Assembly: GCA_028565635.1 (NCBI GenBank)
Contig: JAOXYB010040894.1
Span: 1-13,038 of the forward strand
Length of the DNA: 13,038 bases
Origin: Phoronis ovalis
Lineage: Eukaryota; Phoronida; Phoronidae
Direction: 5' to 3'
The position numbers and the translations under genes are program-made. This document shows, piece after piece, positions 10,658 to 13,038 of this stretch; position 1 is the first letter of the stretch; each line of letters opens with the position of its first letter. A model generated the notes under the pieces. The model saw only the letters and a program-made list of their open reading frames with translations. It was not told the origin of the DNA and ran no database searches.

Positions 10658-10980
10658 CTCAGGTTCTTGTCCACTTGTATTACTAGATTGCACATCAGAG
10701 ATAACATCAACTTTGAAGTCTGCTCTTATATTTCCTTGTTGAGTGCCCATTACAACATCAGGAACAGAATCTATTGTTGTTTCAGCAAGTGCAGGATGAA
10801 TACTGGGAGATTTCTCAAAGATTTTTTCTGTATCAACATCTGCAAATGTTTTGATATCATCAACTTCTATACTTGACCTATCTGTCAACCTCTCATCAAG
10901 ATTTCGATCATGAATTTCTGAGCCAACATCCGAATTCAGGGAGTCTAGGGAGCACCACAGTTCATCTTCTTCAGCCGTAA
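10658..10980 (-). CDS. upstream internal coding exon of the same acidic protein
   Basis: On the minus strand this exon lies between CTTACAG (10981-10987) and a CTGAG|GTGAGT donor. It has two bases of a split codon followed by 107 complete codons and ends in phase 0, which matches the phase-0 start of the exon at 52-2446. The peptide begins T-A-E-E-D-E-L-W-C-S-L-D-S-L-N-S-D-V and ends S-G-Q-E-P-E. It is strongly acidic and Ser/Asp-rich, with E-K-S-P as a proline-directed site. The only in-frame ATG is in the V-V-M-G-T-Q-Q segment near the middle, so the coding sequence most likely enters from an exon further upstream that I could not find. No domain is recognisable. Similar composition and matching phase support joining it to the large exon. 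Confidence 0.85.
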
Positions 10981-11190
10981 CTGTAAGATAATATTTTTAG
11001 TACATTATGTTATAATTATCAATATTAATAAGATGTTGTACGTTACATCTGCCACTGAATCAGAAGCACCCAACGAGGATAATTTTTTATGGCTTTATAT
11101 AGCAAACCAGCATATTTTTTTACATGTTTCATGCTTTGATAAACCATTTGGTAATGTAGCTTGGAAGCTTGCACGTGCTAGGCCATCTCT
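10981..11190 (-). other. intron upstream of the 10658-10980 exon
   Basis: It begins, in minus-strand order at its end, with the 3' splice site TATTATCTTACAG. The tract is only moderately pyrimidine-rich. No coding exon is visible here on the minus strand. Confidence 0.6.
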
Positions 11191-11422
11191 GTTCCCCACT
11201 CACCAGCAAGCTGATTTTTTTAAATTCACCAGCCAGCTAAAAACGCAGGGGAACTCGATCTGCCAGCTGAAATTTGCAAAAAAAAGATGTTGTTTCATGG
11301 GGTTTCGCGCTTAAATACATCATTTAGCGGTGTTGATGTGGGGAATTAGATCTGTTCCCCATTACCAGCTGGATGAACTTTTTAAGGTTTGCCAGCCAGC
11401 CAGACTCGTCTGGGGAACAGAT
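11191..11422. repeat. cluster of inverted GTTCCCC/GGGGAAC repeats with CCAGC motifs
   Basis: Two related units are present. In the first, GTTCCCC (11191-11197) pairs with GGGGAAC (11248-11254). In the second, ATCTGTTCCCCA (11350-11361) pairs perfectly over 12 bp with TGGGGAACAGAT (11411-11422). A third, nested pair, TGGGGAA (11339-11345) with TTCCCCA (11355-11361), shares one arm. Inside both units the order is the same: GTTCCCCA, ACCAGC, a T-rich stretch, then GCCAGC or CCAGCCAGC, so the two look like diverged copies about 160 bp apart. Plus-strand open stretches crossing here are probably not genes. It may be a degraded palindromic mobile element. Confidence 0.55.
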
Positions 11423-12290
11423 ATTATGGAAACAGACTTGATGGGTGCTTTCGTTGAATGGTGGTTCGGTGGTTTTGTTAGTCGATCTATCTGTTTATTT
11501 ATTAGTTATGGACAAATTTTAATGAAACTTGGTGGATGGGCAAATTGATTAGATTTTGTTGAAGTTTAGATCCAGATCCCGTGGAAAAATGTTTGCACTC
11601 AATCAAGTGCCATTCTAGTTTATTTATAACACATGATATACACTCATAAATGAATGCTCTGCAAGTTGCAGGCAATAAACTACCAGATCCTCACAAACAC
11701 ATTTCAAGAGGAGTTATCACTGCATGGTACAAGGATGATCTGGATCAAAAACATTTTCATAGAACTTACACTCACTTAATTTTTATCGACTATGAAGAAA
11801 GGATAATATCATAATTTTACAGTTAGTATGTCACACACCTCTATTCACAAAAAAATTAAAGGCTTGCATGTCGGCCAAGCACTTACTACAACAAAAAATG
11901 AAGACATTTACAAGATCAGATGTCCATCCCTGCATGTGATGACATCACATTGCGGCTCGAATATGTGGTTTGTAGCTGGGCAGTCAAATTTTGAAGTAGT
12001 TCCCTCAAGTGTTACATACGTACAGCAAAGAACCAGATACAATAAATGTCAAAGATTTGGATCTGGATTTGACCTACTTTTCAAGGCCATTCTAATATCC
12101 CACCTAGCCTAATTAATTCACCAAACTACCAAGGACTTCACGAATCCATCATTGAAGCATCCATTCAAAGCTTTGTCACTCTGGAAAGTGGAGCAAAATG
12201 ACATGCCCTTTGGGAACAAATATGGCCACCAGTATGCCATACTGGAATTAATCCAGGTCAAAATTGACCTCCCTAATGAAAATTTTAAGT
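11423..12290. other. gene-free stretch with a few weak repeats
   Basis: No coding exon can be supported on either strand. A 14-base sequence around GCCATTCTA occurs in direct orientation near 11605-11620 and 12080-12097 with small differences. AGATCCAGATCC near 11568 has an inverted near-match near 12060. These could be the worn ends of an old insertion, but the similarity is too short to delimit one. Confidence 0.4.
12255..12270. promoter_or_regulatory. AGGTCA inverted repeat with 4-base spacer
   Basis: AGGTCA-AAAT-TGACCT is a symmetric pair of the AGGTCA half-site recognised by nuclear receptors. The spacing (IR4) is not one of the best-known arrangements, and no other promoter sign is close. 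It could be chance or part of a repeat. Confidence 0.15.
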
Positions 12291-12503
12291 GGGATCCCTG
12301 TGGGATAACATCGGGATTATGACCGGGATCCCGGTCAATCCCACCGGGAAAAAGGGACGGGATCCCAGTCATATCCCACCGGGATCCCGGTCATGTCCCG
12401 CCGGGATCCCGGTCAATCCCACCAGGATCCCGGTCATGTCCCGTCGGGATCCCGGTCATGTCCCGCCGGGATCCCGGTCATGTCCCGCCGGGATCCCGGT
12501 CAA
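12291..12503. repeat. GC-rich minisatellite of 22-bp palindrome-containing units
   Basis: Eight clear cores (GGGATCCCGG or one-base variants) start at 12325, 12359, 12381, 12403, 12424, 12446, 12468 and 12490. Spacing is 22 bp, apart from one 21-bp unit and a disrupted 34-bp interval. The consensus is CCGGGATCCCGG, a 12-bp perfect palindrome, plus the spacer TCATGTCCCG or TCAATCCCAC. Decayed partial units (GGGATCCCTG, GGGATAACATC, GGGATTATGAC) extend the array left to about 12291. The right-hand units are the most uniform. The array is far richer in GC and CpG than everything around it. The plus-strand open frame through it, with recurring G-I-P-V and P-G-S-R, follows from the repeat and is not a gene. 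Confidence 0.95.
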
Positions 12504-12589
12504 GTTCTATAACTGTTACAGAATCCAAACAGTTTTGTATATACAGCTAAATGCTGACACATTAACCCACTGCCATATGTACTATATAC

Positions 12590-12840
12590 CCTGTTCGCAC
12601 GGGACCAAATTATCGCGATAAAACTTACGTGCAAGATTAATCTACCATTTTTTCTTGCGATCACTCATTTCCTGAAACATTCATCGTAAATTCATCTAGT
12701 AAAAAAACAGCTGATCAATGAATGACAGCATGTCACTTACAGCCAATCACAGTGCGAAAGGTGGCTAGGCTACGGGTTAGCCACCGAAAAAACGTGAACC
12801 ATCCACGTGCGGTATGCTTATAACAGACCCTCGAACACTT
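12590..12840 (-). promoter_or_regulatory. candidate promoter and non-coding first exon
   Basis: This stretch holds noticeably more CpG than the rest of the non-repeat sequence. Reading on the minus strand, it has the E-box CACGTG (12804-12809), then a CCAAT box in reverse orientation (TGATTGGCT, 12741-12749), and about 115 bases later a strong splice donor, GTAAGT (12623-12628). That order suits a TATA-less promoter followed by a short first exon. All ATG-started frames before the donor stop quickly, so such an exon would be non-coding or the donor false. On the plus strand the CCAAT box and a TTATAA-like element (12818-12823) could instead form a promoter directed rightwards. This is inference only. 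Confidence 0.2.
12760..12785. repeat. short inverted repeat GGTGGCTA/TAGCCACC
   Basis: Eight-base perfect arms at 12760-12767 and 12778-12785 enclose a ten-base loop. It lies in the candidate promoter stretch next to the CCAAT box. A protein-binding dyad or a chance hairpin are equally possible. Confidence 0.5.
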
Positions 12841-13038
12841 ATGTGATAGAATTATCAAGTAAAGTGTTTTAAATCAATAAATTTTAAATAATTCTTTTTA
12901 TTTTGAACTGCATTAATTATTTTGTTGATAAAATTAGTCTGACTATATCTAAAAAAATATGACTTAACCTTGCAGAACCCCGTGTTGCAAATATGCAACA
13001 TTGTAGAAGTGTAGCCAGTGAAGCATACGTGCAACACT
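12841..13038. other. AT-rich end of window with small TGTTGCA palindrome
   Basis: TGTTGCA-AATA-TGCAACA (12983-13000) is a perfect seven-base inverted repeat, and TGCAACAC recurs at 13030-13037. A minus-strand open stretch of 60 codons crosses it and has no recognisable feature. No gene is called. Confidence 0.4.

Noticed and set aside
10667-10876. Plus-strand open frame opposite the 323-nt exon
   Set aside because: It is the antisense shadow of a well-supported minus-strand exon with matching splice sites and phase.
11033-11548. Two consecutive plus-strand open frames (93 and 72 codons)
   Set aside because: They cross the inverted GTTCCCC repeat cluster, are in different frames and show no domain. 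A degraded transposon fragment remains possible, but the sequence does not show it.
11765-11850. Possible minus-strand first coding exon ending at the GTGAGT donor near 11772
   Set aside because: The ATG-started frame before it stops before the donor, and the donor context (TTAA before GT) is weak.
11828-12112. 94-codon plus-strand open frame
   Set aside because: No motif, splice context or family resemblance. I could not separate it from chance.
12291-12503. CRISPR-like array
   Set aside because: The units are contiguous 22-bp tandem copies with no unique spacers, and the genome is eukaryotic.
12289-12621. 110-codon plus-strand frame with a G-I-P-V / P-G-S-R periodic peptide
   Set aside because: The periodicity comes from the 22-bp DNA minisatellite, which stays open in its frames because it has no stop trinucleotides. 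It is not a repeat protein gene.

Overview
The window looks like nuclear DNA of an invertebrate animal. It is AT-rich, has long introns with GT-AG splice sites, and carries short non-autonomous transposon-like repeats. A Helitron-type repeat whose start includes CTACTAAATC and a (GTCT)n stretch recalls mollusc and other lophotrochozoan genomes, so a bivalve or relative is plausible, but this is inference. There are no signs of bacterial gene organisation.

One gene is clearly supported, on the minus strand, and it runs off the left edge. Two coding exons are visible. The upstream one (10658-10980, 323 nt) ends in phase 0 at a GTGAGT donor. The downstream one (52-2446, 2395 nt) starts in phase 0 after a TTTTTCAG acceptor, stays open for 798 codons, and ends in phase 1 at a GTAGGT donor. 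Joined across an 8.2 kb intron they encode about 905 residues of a larger protein. The start and end of the protein are outside the window or not recognised. The protein is acidic, rich in Ser, Asn and Glu, apparently disordered, and has no membrane segment. It carries three V-S-F motifs, one of which (R-K-H-V-S-F) fits the RVxF docking motif for protein phosphatase 1. It also has a duplicated 35-residue block and a lysine/arginine-rich stretch near the end of the visible part. I could not assign it to a named family.

The large intron (2447-10657) holds a probable 268-bp non-autonomous Helitron (3655-3922), a 161-bp foldback element with 57-nt arms (9314-9474), a 339-bp segment bounded by 25-bp inverted repeats (9642-9980), two small simple repeats, and a weak 57-codon open stretch (7491-7664). 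The rest is AT-rich sequence with no gene I can support.

Right of the upstream exon (10981-13038) there is no convincing coding exon. This part has a cluster of inverted GTTCCCC/GGGGAAC repeats (11191-11422), a GC-rich minisatellite of about 22-bp units built on the palindrome CCGGGATCCCGG (12291-12503), and a relatively CpG-rich stretch (about 12590-12840) with a CCAAT box, an E-box and a minus-strand GTAAGT donor. That stretch could be the promoter and a non-coding first exon of the gene, but this is unproven.
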